Assembly (NCBI GenBank): GCA_016722525.1
Contig: JADKJB010000032.1
Coordinates: 124,001 to 188,000, forward strand
Length of the DNA stretch: 64,000 bases
Direction: 5' to 3'
DNA from: Bacteroidota bacterium
Lineage (GTDB): Bacteria; Bacteroidota; Bacteroidia; AKYH767-A; OLB10
The first letter of the stretch is position 1. Every line of letters starts with the position of its first letter. A program made the translations under genes and the position numbers. This document shows positions 45,062-55,066 of this stretch, piece by piece. A model generated the notes under the pieces. That model searched no databases, was not told the origin of the DNA, and saw only the letters and a program-made list of their open reading frames with translations.

Positions 45062-45711
45062 ATGATTGTCGATAATTTTAAACACCAGGGATTAAGAAAA
45101 AAACTGGTGGACGAGCTTCGCACAAAAGGTATTTCTAATGAACGGGTACTCACTGCCATATCAGAAGTTCCCAGACATGCCTTTGTAGATACCACCTTTC
45201 TGGAATTTGCTTATCAGGATAAAGCCCTGCCCATAGAAGCCGGACAGACTATTTCTCAGCCATATACAGTTGCTTACCAGAGTCAGCTGTTGCTGCCGGA
45301 ACCCGGAATGACAGTGCTTGAAATTGGCCTGGGATCCGGGTATCAGGCAAGTGTTTTACATAAAATGGGTGCTAAAGTTTTTCGATTGAAAGACATAAAG
45401 TCCTTTTTAATAAAACAAACGCATTGATTAATGACTTGGGCTATAATATTAAAATGTTTTATGGGGATGGTTTCAAAGGATTGCCCTCGTTTGCACCTTT
45501 TGATCGAATTATTATTACTTGTGGAGCTCGCGAAGTACCCCCTGAACTATTGAAGCAGTTGTCGAATGGTGGTATCTTGGTTGTGCCTTTAGGTCCTGAA
45601 AAAGAACAAGTTATGACAACAATTTTGAAAAAAGATGCAAACACTTTTGAAACTATCACTTTTGATAAATTCAGATTCGTACCGATGCTTGAAAATAAGT
45701 CTCCTTTATAG
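45062..45711 (+). CDS. pcm: Protein-L-isoaspartate O-methyltransferase (frameshifted)
   Basis: Pcm methylates L-isoaspartyl residues in damaged proteins, using SAM, to start their repair. Motifs seen are SEVPRHAFVDTTFLEFAYQD, TISQPYTVAYQSQLL, and the SAM-binding VLEIGLGSGYQASVL, then DRIIITCGAREVPPELLKQL and GGILVVPLGP. The frame breaks at the T5 run 45378-45382. One added T restores KVFSIERHKVLFNKTNALIND and continues into the second half. The reconstructed length, about 217 residues, equals the family norm. Divergent from the oxidoreductase gene, 124 bases away. Confidence 0.93.
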
Positions 45712-45981
45712 AGATGTAGCAAAAAAGCTGCTTCCTTTTTTCAGTTGATTTTCATTTATCAATAAAATTCCTGTTTTTTTCTCTCATCTAAGGTTTAAAA
45801 TCTGGCATGAGTAATACAGCTTTATTCATAGATCTGGGTTTTAAAATATTTATAAGTAATTGTAGTTGAGTGTATTAAATTCAATTTGTTGTTCATAATT
45901 GTCTTAAAAACTAAATTCCCCTACATGGAGGGAATGTATTTGGCAAGGTTAATTTTATAAAATAATTTAAACCAAACAAAT

Positions 45982-46584
45982 ATGAAAAAAACTCTATTAA
46001 TTGCTGCGTCTCTTCTAATTGTTGGAATGACGCAAGCACAAGACAACAAATTCTGGGTTAGTGGCTCTGCACAGTTTCTTAACTCTTCCGATGACTCTGA
46101 TGATAAGTTGACCGGAGGTTCATTCAGTCCGGCTGTAGGTTATAGTATCAATAAAACATTAGCTGTTGGAATATCATTGGGTTATGATGGCACTAAATTT
46201 GAACAAAAAATAACTGGGGGCACTTCCGAAACAACTACCAGTGAGTTTTCAGTTTTTCCATTTTTCAGGTATTACAAATCAGTAGGTGAAAAATGTTCTG
46301 TCTATGGAGAAGTTTTTGGTGGTTTTGGATCAGGAAAAAGTGAATTTAAAGCAGGAGGTATTAGTGCAGAAGATACCTATGGATTTGTTGAAGCTGGTAT
46401 TTCTCCCGGCATCCAGTATTGGTTTCATGATAACTGGTCAGTAAATGCAGTTTGGGGAGCTTTAAGATACAGAGGTGATAATGATAAAGGGGATGCTCAG
46501 GGAGAAGAAGATTTTAAATCGAGTGATATAGAAGTTGGACTTAATTTATCATCGATTTCTTTCGGTTTGAATTTTCACTTTTAA
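45982..46584 (+). CDS. Outer-membrane beta-barrel protein (OmpW/OmpA-like class)
   Basis: This 200-residue protein has a clear signal peptide (MKKTLLIAASLLIVGMTQAQ). Repeated glycine-rich strands (GYSINKTLAVGISLGYDG, YGEVFGGFGSGKSEF) follow, and the terminal strand SISFGLNFHF ends in an aromatic residue, as outer-membrane barrels do. It is one of the small porin-family barrels common in Bacteroidota. The function is unknown. It is a single gene between 270 bases of non-coding sequence, where I see no feature beyond AT-rich DNA, and a perfect terminator. The gene is intact. Confidence 0.8.
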   Translation: MKKTLLIAASLLIVGMTQAQDNKFWVSGSAQFLNSSDDSDDKLTGGSFSPAVGYSINKTLAVGISLGYDGTKFEQKITGGTSETTTSEFSVFPFFRYYKSVGEKCSVYGEVFGGFGSGKSEFKAGGISAEDTYGFVEAGISPGIQYWFHDNWSVNAVWGALRYRGDNDKGDAQGEEDFKSSDIEVGLNLSSISFGLNFHF

Positions 46585-46600
46585 AGGGATTTCACATTAA

Positions 46601-46639
46601 ACAAAAAGAGGCTGCCTGTTTTGGGCAGCCTCTTTTTGT
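46601..46639 (+). terminator. Bidirectional terminator between convergent genes
   Basis: A 16-bp perfect stem (ACAAAAAGAGGCTGCC / GGCAGCCTCTTTTTGT) with a TGTTTTG loop. A-rich and T-rich flanks on the two arms allow termination on both strands. Confidence 0.92.
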
Positions 46640-46651
46640 TTATGAACGTTA

Positions 46652-48065
46652 TTATTTCAATGCCTTTTCATCAAACTTTCGAGTAAGAATTTCTTCCAAA
46701 GATTCGACTTCAATTCGCTTAGCTACAATGCATTTGTTTTCATCCAATAAAAATATTTGAGGAGTAGAAGAAATATCGAAATCATGACGGAAATTATTCC
46801 TGATTTCTGCATCAGCAACATTGATCCAATCCAATTTCTTTTCACTGATGTATTTTTTCCATTTATCCATTTCAACTTCAGTGCAAACGGCGTAAACCTG
46901 AACACCTTTGCTTTTTACTTTGTCGTAGTAATCTTTCAACTTAGGAGTTACTTTTTGACAATGACCGCAATCTGGATCCCAGAAGTACAAAATGGTATAT
47001 TGAACTTTGATGTCATATAACGATTTTGGAACCCCTAAACTATCTTTCAGTGTGAGGTTCTTGACTTTAGCTCCAATAAGAATCGGCTTTAATACTTTGG
47101 CTCTATCCTGAATTTTAAAAAGTTGGGTATCATCAATCCAAAAAGCTTTTTCTTTGGTATAGTAGTTTTCTGCCATGTGAACAAACACTGCATCCATACC
47201 CATAATATTTGAAGTTTCATAGGAATTAGTAATCCACCAAACTACGTACTTAAACATTTCTGATCCCGGTTTCAATTGGCTAATAATATGATCAGCCTCC
47301 TTGTTAATAGAATCGGGCATTTGAAGAGTTAATTTCTTGAAATATTGCTCCAGCTTAGGATGGAAAACCGGGGTTAGTAACAGTCGGTCGTCAGTTAAAT
47401 CTATATGATCAAAAAAATGTTGTTTATAATATTGATACATGAAAAGGGAATCGACCGTGCCATCAGCTTTAAGTACTTTTTCAGGTAATTTAACTTCATC
47501 GGTTACCCTGAATACTTTTGTTAAAAGCATTTCAGGATGCTGTTGCTCAAATTCGTTTTTGTATTTCACTACAGCACTGTCGATAGCTATTATTTTACTA
47601 CGAATTTCATCGGTTTTGGCCTTATTATCTTTAGCACTTTCTAATTCAATTTTTAATGGTTCAACTTCTTTCGATTTAATAGCAATAAAATGAAGATAAT
47701 CATAAAAAATAGTATTTTCATTGGATCCTTTGATCTTCATATTTGCAACAAAGTCATCCATGACTGTTTCAACACTGAAGTTTTGTTCTTTGTCAATGAT
47801 TAATTCAAAATATTTCTTTCCCGGAACCACAATCAAATAAATACCACCAGCTAATTTTTCAGCTCCTTTAAAAGCAAAATTTCCTGAAGCATCGGCTTTA
47901 CAGGAATCTTTCAAGTATTGTTTATCTCCAAAATAATTGGCCAGATAACATAACGAATCTTTAACTCCATTGACTTTTACTTTAATGTTATACCCTTCCT
48001 GTGCAAATGCCGGAACAGTGAAGCCTATTAACAAGAAGGCAAATAGTGTGTTTTGATTTTTGCAT
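46652..48065 (-). CDS. TlpA-like thioredoxin-fold protein with DUF4369/DUF5106-type N-terminus (frameshifted start)
   Basis: This periplasmic or lipid-side thiol-disulfide protein has a C-terminal thioredoxin domain with the active site DPDCGHCQKVTPKLKDYYDK (CGHC). The N-terminal beta domain (VKVNGVKDSLCYLANYFGDK) resembles DUF4369. As sequenced, the frame begins at a TTG inside the signal peptide. Adding one base to the T5 run at 48057-48061 puts the ATG at 48063-48065 in frame and gives MQKNQNTLFAFLLIGFTVPA with cleavage after AFAQ. The protein is about 470 residues. Family members reduce or oxidise cysteines outside the cytoplasm; the partner is unknown. Confidence 0.83.
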
Positions 48066-48200
48066 GTTGGTTGATGAGCTTTCTAGAATTAGCAAATTTA
48101 ACGAAAGGTTTGATGAAGAAACGGTGAAAGCAGTTTTGAACGTCAGGCTTAAATTAAATTACTGTTTATCAATGATTAATGGGTTTATTTGCATTTCATA

Positions 48201-49979
48201 TTAGTCTGGATTTCTGTATTCAGCAATAGTATTTTTTAACGATTTGTTCCCGTTGCCATCTTCTGCTTCAACATCAAGGACAATTTCGGTGCCTTGCTGG
48301 AGGGGTGTTTTAAAATAAATCTCTATTTCATTTCTAAATGAATTATACTCTCCACAAACCCATTCACCATTGATTTTACAAGTATATATTTTGATGCCAG
48401 TCAGATCAGGTTTGAACGGAATAACCAGCTTGAGGTTCCCTGAAAGCGGGTCCTCTTTAAAAATAGGATCCATAATAACCGGTGGAATTGTATCAATAAA
48501 TAATGAAAATTTACCCAATACCCTTGTTTTAGCAGTTACCCATCCCTCTTTATACACGCCTCCTAAAGACGTCAATATTCCTCAGCTGTCAATAGCCATC
48601 ACAATAAGTTTTGAAGCAAATCGAATCTGTGCAGCATCACTTTCGAGTGCTATTTCAACAGCTTCATGAATGGGCAGAAAGGCTGGTTCCATGTGGACTA
48701 TCCGGCTAGCACCTGCAGAGTCATTTATGATTTCAGTCCTAACCTGAAGTTTTACATTTTCGTAGAAAGACTTTTCCCAATTGATATTTTATAAACTCGC
48801 CCGCGATCACCGACTCCTGATCGTACAAAACAATTTTTCCTTTCAACTTAGTTCCATTTTCATTTCTTCTATCACCTCGAATTACTTCAAATTTAATTTT
48901 GGTTTTATTCCCTTTGGTATCCTCCACTTCCAGCACGACACGACCTGTTTGCTTATTTTTTAGTGTCATGAGTCCCGTGCCCGTTGAATAAAAAGGAAGC
49001 TGGTTTCCACCCAATCGGTAACAATAGGTGATCTTTCTTTTGCTTTGCTTTAAATATTCATAATCAATGTGGGCATTTACAAATCGTGTTTCATCAAATG
49101 AGAAGCTATCAATTCTGCATTGAAAAACTATTGAATCATTGAAAGTAACAGTGTAGGCACGTATACCCAAAAAATTTTCCTCCGCGCCTGCAAGATCATA
49201 TCCTTCAAAGCCAATAAAAAACTCCTTGTTGCAAATGACGGGTTCAGTTAAAATGAAAGAATTCACATTCCCTATTTCAATGAGTTGTCGTTCAGATCCA
49301 AATATTCCATTAAAAGACCGGGATGGTAGATCACCAAAGCTTTCAAAACAGGAGGTATGGTGTCGTCAATCGGATAACCCATAATTTCAGGATTGATTGG
49401 TTTTTCTGAATCTCGATTTCTGGTTTCAAAATGTACATGAGGTCCCTCGGCAGAACCGGAGCTTCCTGAAAATCCAATCAACTGGCCAGCATTTACTTTG
49501 AACCGACTGCTATCAGGAAAAAATTCGAGTTCAAATTGCTTTGTTGCTAATTGAATACTTTCAACTGAATCGGTTATTGCGGGATAAAAGGCTCTTAAAT
49601 GGCCATAAACAGTCACTACTCCGCTTGAATGTGTAATGTAAATTACTTTACCATAACCCGAAGCACTTACTTTTACTCTTGAAATGTATCCATTATCAGC
49701 AGCTAATACCGGCCAGCCCTCAGTTTCATTGGTTTTATAATCAATACCTGAATGAAAATGGTTCCCTCTCAATTCACCGAAATTACCGGCTATTCGTTCA
49801 CCTGAAAGCAATATTTTGCCGGCATTAAAAGTATTGATAGTCGTTTGTGCATTTAAAGAATGTTGAAAACCAAACATTAAAATGTAAAACAGAGAGGTCA
49901 AGAACTCCTTTTTACGCAGAAAAGTGATTGATTTAATCGTAATCTTTACGATGTTTATAAGTAAATGTATTAATTTCAA
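48201..49979 (-). CDS. M23-family metallopeptidase (frameshifted)
   Basis: The reconstructed protein is about 590 residues. Near the N-terminus, after a membrane or signal segment (SLFYILMFGFQHSLNAQ), lies a LytM-type domain with the Zn-ligand block GNHFHSGIDYKT, YITHSSGVVTVYGHL, and the GPHVHFE motif. M23 enzymes cleave peptidoglycan peptide cross-links, and these residues are all present. The long C-terminal beta-sandwich region is split into two further frames (49266-48739 and 48575-48201). The first break is at about 49305: dropping or adding a base turns YLDLNDNSLK into IFGSERQLIEIGNVNS. At least one more break lies at 48739-48600. Next to zapA and rny, a cell-envelope role is plausible. 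Confidence 0.86.
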
Positions 49980-49992
49980 GTGATTGAAGGAG

Positions 49993-50023
49993 TTTGCTTA
50001 AATTTAAGGATTAACTAACTTTG
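49993..50023 (+). promoter_or_regulatory. Promoter TTTG-19-TAACTTTG of the coiled-coil/zapA genes
   Basis: TTTG at 49993-49996 and TAACTTTG at 50016-50023 are separated by exactly 19 bases, an ideal Bacteroidota promoter. It supports a start at ATG 50048 over a start at 50021. Confidence 0.7.
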
Positions 50024-50047
50024 TTGCAGAATTCAATTAATGCAAAA

Positions 50048-50341
50048 ATGAACGATCGTGAATTACAGTTTAAAGAACTGAAAAATAAGGTCGAAAAATT
50101 AATAAATTTGCATGAACTGTTGGTTAAAGAAAATCAACATTTGCATGCTAATCAAATTCAATTAACTCAAACCATTGACCATCAGGTAAAGCAAATTGCA
50201 AACCTGGAGGAAAAAAATAAAGCAATCAAGCTGGCAAATGCCTTATCAGGGTGTAATGATCAGAACAACCATGATATCAAGCTGAAAATTAACGAGTATA
50301 TTCGTGAAATTGATAAATGCCTGGCCTTGATCAATCGTTGA
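50048..50341 (+). CDS. Small coiled-coil protein upstream of zapA
   Basis: The protein is 97 residues (from ATG 50048) and mostly heptad-patterned: FKELKNKVEKLINLHELLVK, then QTIDHQVKQIANLEEKNKAI. A small C-terminal domain follows (LKLKINEYIREIDKCLALIN). There is no signal peptide, so it is cytoplasmic. In Bacteroidota a coiled-coil gene of this size regularly precedes zapA, suggesting a division-related role, but its activity is not known. The TTG at 50021 would lie inside the promoter. It ends 8 bases before the zapA ATG. Confidence 0.72.
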   Translation: MNDRELQFKELKNKVEKLINLHELLVKENQHLHANQIQLTQTIDHQVKQIANLEEKNKAIKLANALSGCNDQNNHDIKLKINEYIREIDKCLALINR

Positions 50342-50349
50342 AGAACAAA

Positions 50350-50652
50350 ATGGAAGAAATATCAATCAAAGTCTCCATTGCTAACCGTGAATATCCTTTA
50401 AAGATAAAAAAGGCAGATGAGGCACGGGTTCTGAAAGCGGCAAATTTAATTAATGAACGGATAAAGGAATATGAGCAGCAATATGCAGTTTCCGACAAGC
50501 TGGATTTATTAGCGATGTGTGTGATGCAATTTGCTACTGAATTCATCCATCTTTCTGAGGACATTCCTATTGAACGTCAGTCGGTTGAGGATTCAATTTC
50601 AGCGCTAAATTCAAGAATTTCGGAATATTTAAATGTTAAGAGCGTTCTTTGA
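50350..50652 (+). CDS. zapA: Cell division protein ZapA
   Basis: ZapA cross-links FtsZ filaments and promotes Z-ring bundling at midcell. The 100-residue length and order fit: an N-terminal beta-strand pair (ISIKVSIANREYPLKI) is followed by the dimerising helix with the conserved AANLINERIKEYEQQY and DKLDLLAMCVMQFATEF. The start ATG at 50350 is 8 bases after the coiled-coil gene. A 45-base gap leads to the candidate 6S RNA, a gene order (zapA then 6S) that also occurs in other bacteria. The gene is intact. Confidence 0.88.
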   Translation: MEEISIKVSIANREYPLKIKKADEARVLKAANLINERIKEYEQQYAVSDKLDLLAMCVMQFATEFIHLSEDIPIERQSVEDSISALNSRISEYLNVKSVL

Positions 50653-50697
50653 TGTTCAGGGTAACCTAATCTGTTAAGCCAGATTAAGGAAAGTAAT

Positions 50698-50897
50698 CCC
50701 GCTTAAATTCTGATCAATGTTTTAAACTCAACACTAATAAATTGGGGACAAAAGCTTATAGGTCCGTAATGCAGGCCTCATGTAACAACTTCGGATGTTA
50801 CACTCTCTTTGGAGGGCAGTGGAAGTAAGAAAATCCAGGCATCCCCACCCATGTCGTAAAGGGGTTTATTAACACCAGAATTTAATGCGGGTTTTTT
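50698..50897 (+). ncRNA. ssrS: Candidate 6S RNA (ssrS)
   Basis: This conserved-looking non-coding stretch lies between zapA and rny. The ends form a long closing stem: CCCGC-TTAAATTCTG (50698-50712) pairs with CAGAATTTAA-GCGGG (about 50877-50891), followed by TTTTTT. Inside, GGGGA near 50744 pairs with TCCCC near 50842, and a hairpin GTAACAACTTCGGATGTTAC caps the molecule at 50780-50799. A long irregular stem with an internal bubble and an apical hairpin, downstream of zapA, is the 6S RNA pattern. 6S RNA mimics an open promoter and binds RNA polymerase. No sequence search was possible. Confidence 0.6.
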
Positions 50898-50976
50898 AAT
50901 TCCATTGTGTAAATCATTTCAATTACAAAAATATTCTTCTCAACATATAATTAATTTTTAAAACTAAAATTCAAAA

Positions 50977-52541
50977 ATGGATCCATACTTATTGATAATA
51001 ATTGCATCGGTTGTTGCCTTGGCTGTTGGAAGCCTGGTGACTTGGTTGATGATGCGCAAACAGAATATTAATCTTGAAAAAGCGGCCAAAGAAAAGGCTG
51101 ATTCTATCCTTAAAGAAGCTGAAGCTAAATCGGAATTGATGAAAAGGATAAGCTGATGGAAGCAAAAGAGAAATTCTTTCAACTTAAAACCGAACATGAC
51201 AAAGGCATTTTGGAGAAAGATAAAAAAATGCTGGAAGGCGAGAACAGAATCAAGCAAAAAGAGGCCACTGTTTCTCAAAAGATGGAGCAAGTGCAAAGAA
51301 AGCAAACTGAACTGGACCAACTTCAAGCAACCGTTAAAAGTCAAATGGATGGTATTGAGATTAGAAAAGAGGAACTTGATAAAATGCACAGTAAGCAAGT
51401 GCTTCAATTAGAGAAAATTTCAGGGTTGTCGGTGGATGAGGCCAAAACGCAATTAGTGGAAGCGCTGAAAGCAGAGGCAAAAACTGAAGCACACTCTTAT
51501 ATTAAAGATATTATTGATGAGGCCAAGTTAACAGCCAATAAAGAAGCGAAAAAAGTAGTTATTCAAACTATTCAAAGGGTGGCTACAGAACAAGCTATTG
51601 AAAATTCAGTAACTGTTTTTAATATTGATAATGATGATGTAAAAGGACGGGTAATTGGACGCGAAGGAAGAAATATTCGGGCTTTGGAAGCAGCCACAGG
51701 AATTGAAATTATAGTTGATGATACCCCTGAAGCAATTATACTTTCGGGATTCGATCCTATCCGGAGGGAACTGGCTCGTTTAGCATTGCATCAATTGGTT
51801 ACCGATGGACGTATCCATCCGGCCAGAATTGAGGAGGTGGTTGCAAAAGTTAAAAAGCAACTGGAAGAAGAAATTATAGAAGTTGGAAAACGTACCGCAA
51901 TTGATTTAGGTGTGCATGGGCTTGCGCCGGAACTGATTAGAATGATTGGTCGTATGAAATATCGTTCCTCATATGGTCAGAATCTTTTACAGCACTCCCG
52001 TGAAGTAGCCAATCTGTGTGCGATTATGGCTGCAGAACTTGGACTGAATGTGAAACTGGCAAAACGTGCCGGATTGCTTCACGATATAGGAAAAGTTCCT
52101 GATGATGAGCCGGAATTACCGCATGCTATTTTGGGCATGAAGCTGGCTGAACGACACAAGGAAAATCCTGAAGTATGTAATGCCATCGGAGCTCACCATG
52201 ATGAGATTGAAATGACGAGCATGATTTCACCGATCATTCAGGTGTGTGATGCTATATCAGGTGCTCGTCCCGGGGCAAGAAGAGAAGTGGTGGAGCAATA
52301 CATTAAGCGATTAAAAGATTTAGAGGCACTTGCCTTATCGTATAAAGGTGTAGAGAAGTCCTATGCTATTCAGGCTGGACGTGAATTGAGAGTGGTGGTG
52401 GAAAGTGAAAAAATTGATGATAAAACTGCTGAGTCTATGTCATTTGAAATTGCACAACGTATTCAAACAGAAATGACTTACCCCGGACAAGTGAAAGTAA
52501 CTGTTATCAGAGAAACTCGTTCGGTGAATTACGCCAAATAA
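50977..52541 (+). CDS. rny: Ribonuclease Y (frameshifted)
   Basis: RNase Y is a membrane-anchored endoribonuclease that starts mRNA decay. The ATG at 50977 begins an N-terminal membrane helix (LLIIIASVVALAVGSLVTWL). A long coiled-coil, the KH domain (GRVIGREGRNIRALEAATGI) and the HD domain with metal residues LLHDIGK and AHHDEIE follow. The A4 run at 51142-51145 lacks one A; adding it turns MKRIS-stop into KKDKLMEAKEKFFQLKTEH. With that repair the protein is about 522 residues, the expected size. A terminator-like hairpin follows. Confidence 0.95.
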
Positions 52542-52546
52542 TCTAT

Positions 52547-52583
52547 TGCCGGCATCCTTCAAAAGGTGCCGGCATTTAATTTT
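52547..52583 (+). terminator. Terminator-like hairpin after rny
   Basis: TGCCGGCA (52547-52554) repeats as TGCCGGCA (52567-52574), itself a palindrome, with CCTT/AAGG extending the stem, then TTTAATTTTATT. A plausible weak terminator; it separates rny from the polysaccharide operon. Confidence 0.6.
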
Positions 52584-52590
52584 ATTACCG

Positions 52591-53868
52591 ATGATCCGGA
52601 AATTTTTGCCAAAGTCGGGCTTTGCCCGAAATGTTCTGACGCTTTTTACCGGTTCCACTATTGCACAATTGATTCCTGTTGCTATCTCGCCTTTACTTAC
52701 ACGTATTTTTCCAGTCACTGATTTTGCGACCCTAACAGTCTTCTCAACTCTTGTTTCGTTTTTGGGCGTTATTGTTTGCGGCCGTTATGAAATTGCGATT
52801 GGACTTCCGTCCGAAGATAAGGATGCCAAGCAGATTTTGTATCTGGCATTGATGGTAACGCTGATTGTTTCTTCCATTGCGATGGTATTAGCCTTGATTT
52901 TTAATAATTTCATCGCAGAACTGCTCAATAATCAGGCTGCAGCACCTTATATTTTGCTGGTGCCTTTGGCTGCATTATTTTATGGTTTAAATCAGGCACT
53001 AACCTATTGGAATATACGAAAAAGGCAATATGCACTTATGTCTGGATCAAGAATTGGACAAAGTCTTACAAATTCAGGAACTAGTCTGGCATCCGGCTAT
53101 TCTGGAGCTGCTTATAATGGTTTGGTAATAGGTCAGCTTTCAGGATTTGCGGCTGCATTTTTTTATACCTATTTCAGAACCCTATTTTCCGGCGGCGATA
53201 CCTTTTCAAGAAAAGAAGCCAATAAATCTGAAATGAAAAGGCTTGCTCTCAAATACATTGATCAACCCAGAGTTAATGGAGTTCATGCATTTACTGACAT
53301 GTTGCAGGTTACAGGTGTGGTTTTTATTATCTCAGCTGTGTTTGGCAGCATCACAACAGGTTTATACGGCCTTGCTATACGGATTTTACAAGCCCCTTTG
53401 AATATGATTGGAAGTTCGTTTTCAATTGTGTTTTATAAGGAAGCCTCTGAAAAAGTGGCTACCGGACAAAAAATCACAAAACTTTTAAAAACAACAATAT
53501 TAACTTTGGCACTCATTTCGTTTCCCGTGTTTCTGATCATAATGATTTTTGGTCCCTCCTTATTTGCATTTGTATTTGGCGAGGTGTGGCGTGAAGCCGG
53601 CGTATATGCACGAATTTTAAGCCCTTGGTTGTTTGTAGGATTTATTTCATCTCCGGTTTCACACTTGCCTGTTATTTTAAACCAACAGCGGCAATTTTTT
53701 CTTCTGAGCTTAATTGGAAATTCATTGATGATTATCAGTATTCTGTGTGGTGCTTTTATTTTTGATGATATAAAAATGGGTTTATTGCTAATTTCTGTTT
53801 CTCAGGTTATTTTTCTTTCCTGCTTGTTAGTTTATTTTTATAAAATATCAAAGAAAGCTCATGGTTAG
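52591..53868 (+). CDS. Polysaccharide flippase (Wzx-like, MATE/MOP superfamily)
   Basis: This 425-residue integral membrane protein has about 12 hydrophobic helices and is probably a lipid-linked oligosaccharide flippase. The start at ATG 52591 gives MIRKFLPKSGFARNVLTLFTG; the TTG at 52546 would reach into the terminator hairpin. The segments LIPVAISPLLTRIFPVTDFA, VCGRYEIAIGLPSEDKDA and VFGEVWREAGVYARILSPWL are typical of the lipopolysaccharide-biosynthesis Wzx/RfbX type. It is the first gene of the cluster and is followed by glycosyltransferases, consistent with export of undecaprenyl-linked units. Substrate unknown; no frameshift. Confidence 0.87.
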   Translation: MIRKFLPKSGFARNVLTLFTGSTIAQLIPVAISPLLTRIFPVTDFATLTVFSTLVSFLGVIVCGRYEIAIGLPSEDKDAKQILYLALMVTLIVSSIAMVLALIFNNFIAELLNNQAAAPYILLVPLAALFYGLNQALTYWNIRKRQYALMSGSRIGQSLTNSGTSLASGYSGAAYNGLVIGQLSGFAAAFFYTYFRTLFSGGDTFSRKEANKSEMKRLALKYIDQPRVNGVHAFTDMLQVTGVVFIISAVFGSITTGLYGLAIRILQAPLNMIGSSFSIVFYKEASEKVATGQKITKLLKTTILTLALISFPVFLIIMIFGPSLFAFVFGEVWREAGVYARILSPWLFVGFISSPVSHLPVILNQQRQFFLLSLIGNSLMIISILCGAFIFDDIKMGLLLISVSQVIFLSCLLVYFYKISKKAHG

Positions 53869-53916
53869 TTCCTGCTCAATTCAATTCCGGAATATTAATT
53901 AGTTAAGAATATAGCA

Positions 53917-55065
53917 ATGCGTATATTATGTGTTACTTCTGCTTATCCAACTTCAGTGAATACCATTGCTGGAAATTTTGTGAAAGCTCATGTTACTGCA
54001 TTAAGAAATGAAGGTTATACGGTTGATGTTATTGCAACGAATTTGTTTAGTGTCAGGGATTTATTCAAGTGGCTTAAATTTAAGTTGAATCCCGATGCTG
54101 AAGCCGATTGCTATTTTTTAGCATCAGCGATTAATTGGTGGCCATTTGGTCCATGGTTTCACCAATTTTGGTTTACGAAAACTATTGGTAAAGCAATAAA
54201 AAACTATCTGAAGGAAAAGGGTAATCCTGATATTATTCATGCCCATTTTATTTTGTGGGCAGGTTATGCATCCACTAAAAGTGCCGCATTAAAAACTATT
54301 CCTTTAGTTGTAACTGAACATTCTTCTTTGTATTTTGAAAACAAGGTTACTCTTGTAGAAATGATTGTGGCAGGTGAAACTCTAAAACAAGCCGCCGCTG
54401 TTATTTGTCCAAGTGAATTTTTAAAGAATAGTATTACAAAAAACATCAGTGGCTATGAGTCTAAGATGAAACTGATTCCCAATATTGCTGAGAATTTGTT
54501 TTTTGAAAAGTATGATTTTTCCTTAAAGGAGAATATCATAATTTCTGTTGGCAGGATGGTGAAAACAAAAGGATTTGATACTCTTATTGATGCATTTTCC
54601 AAATTGAATCATGCTGCTGAGTATAAACTAGTGCTTGTTGGTGATGGTGTTGAACTGGATCCCTTGAAGTTACAGGTGAAATCATTGGGTCTTTTAGATC
54701 GTGTAATTTTTACAGGAACCATTGATAAAAAGGAGTTGGTTCAATGGATAAGGAAATCCAAAATATTTGTTTCATGTAGTCACTTTGAGACTTTTGGAGT
54801 TGCAATTGCCGAAAGTATGGCTGCAGGCACACCTGTTTTAGTTACTAATGTAGGAGCCCCCTCCGGATTTGTGATCCCAGGAACAGGTGAAATTTGTTTA
54901 GTTGGTGATGTGAGTGATACAGTTAGCAAGCTGGATAGTATGATTTATAATTATAAGAAATTTGATCTCAATCAGATCAGAGCCTATGCATTGAGATCAT
55001 TCAATGAGAGTGCGGTGGCAGTCCAAACAGGAGCGTTGTATCAAAAAATATTGCAGAACCTTTGA
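53917..55065 (+). CDS. Glycosyltransferase family 4
   Basis: This 382-residue GT-B protein has an N-terminal Rossmann half (MRILCVTSAYPTSVNTIAGN). DIIHAHFILWAGYAS lies in the acceptor side and VVTEHSSLYF follows. The C-terminal nucleotide-sugar half has IISVGRMVKTKGFDTLIDAF, KLVLVGDGVELDPLK and the donor motif CSHFETFGVAIAESMAAGTP (E-x7-E type). Family 4 enzymes are retaining glycosyltransferases that take many nucleotide sugars; donor and acceptor cannot be predicted. It ends one base before the start of asnB, so it is in the same operon. The gene is intact. Confidence 0.9.
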   Translation: MRILCVTSAYPTSVNTIAGNFVKAHVTALRNEGYTVDVIATNLFSVRDLFKWLKFKLNPDAEADCYFLASAINWWPFGPWFHQFWFTKTIGKAIKNYLKEKGNPDIIHAHFILWAGYASTKSAALKTIPLVVTEHSSLYFENKVTLVEMIVAGETLKQAAAVICPSEFLKNSITKNISGYESKMKLIPNIAENLFFEKYDFSLKENIIISVGRMVKTKGFDTLIDAFSKLNHAAEYKLVLVGDGVELDPLKLQVKSLGLLDRVIFTGTIDKKELVQWIRKSKIFVSCSHFETFGVAIAESMAAGTPVLVTNVGAPSGFVIPGTGEICLVGDVSDTVSKLDSMIYNYKKFDLNQIRAYALRSFNESAVAVQTGALYQKILQNL

Positions 55066-55066
55066 T

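Noticed and set aside
45712..45981. Possible small gene or riboswitch upstream of the beta-barrel gene
   Set aside because: Only AT-rich sequence was seen, with no convincing ORF, motif or conserved hairpin.
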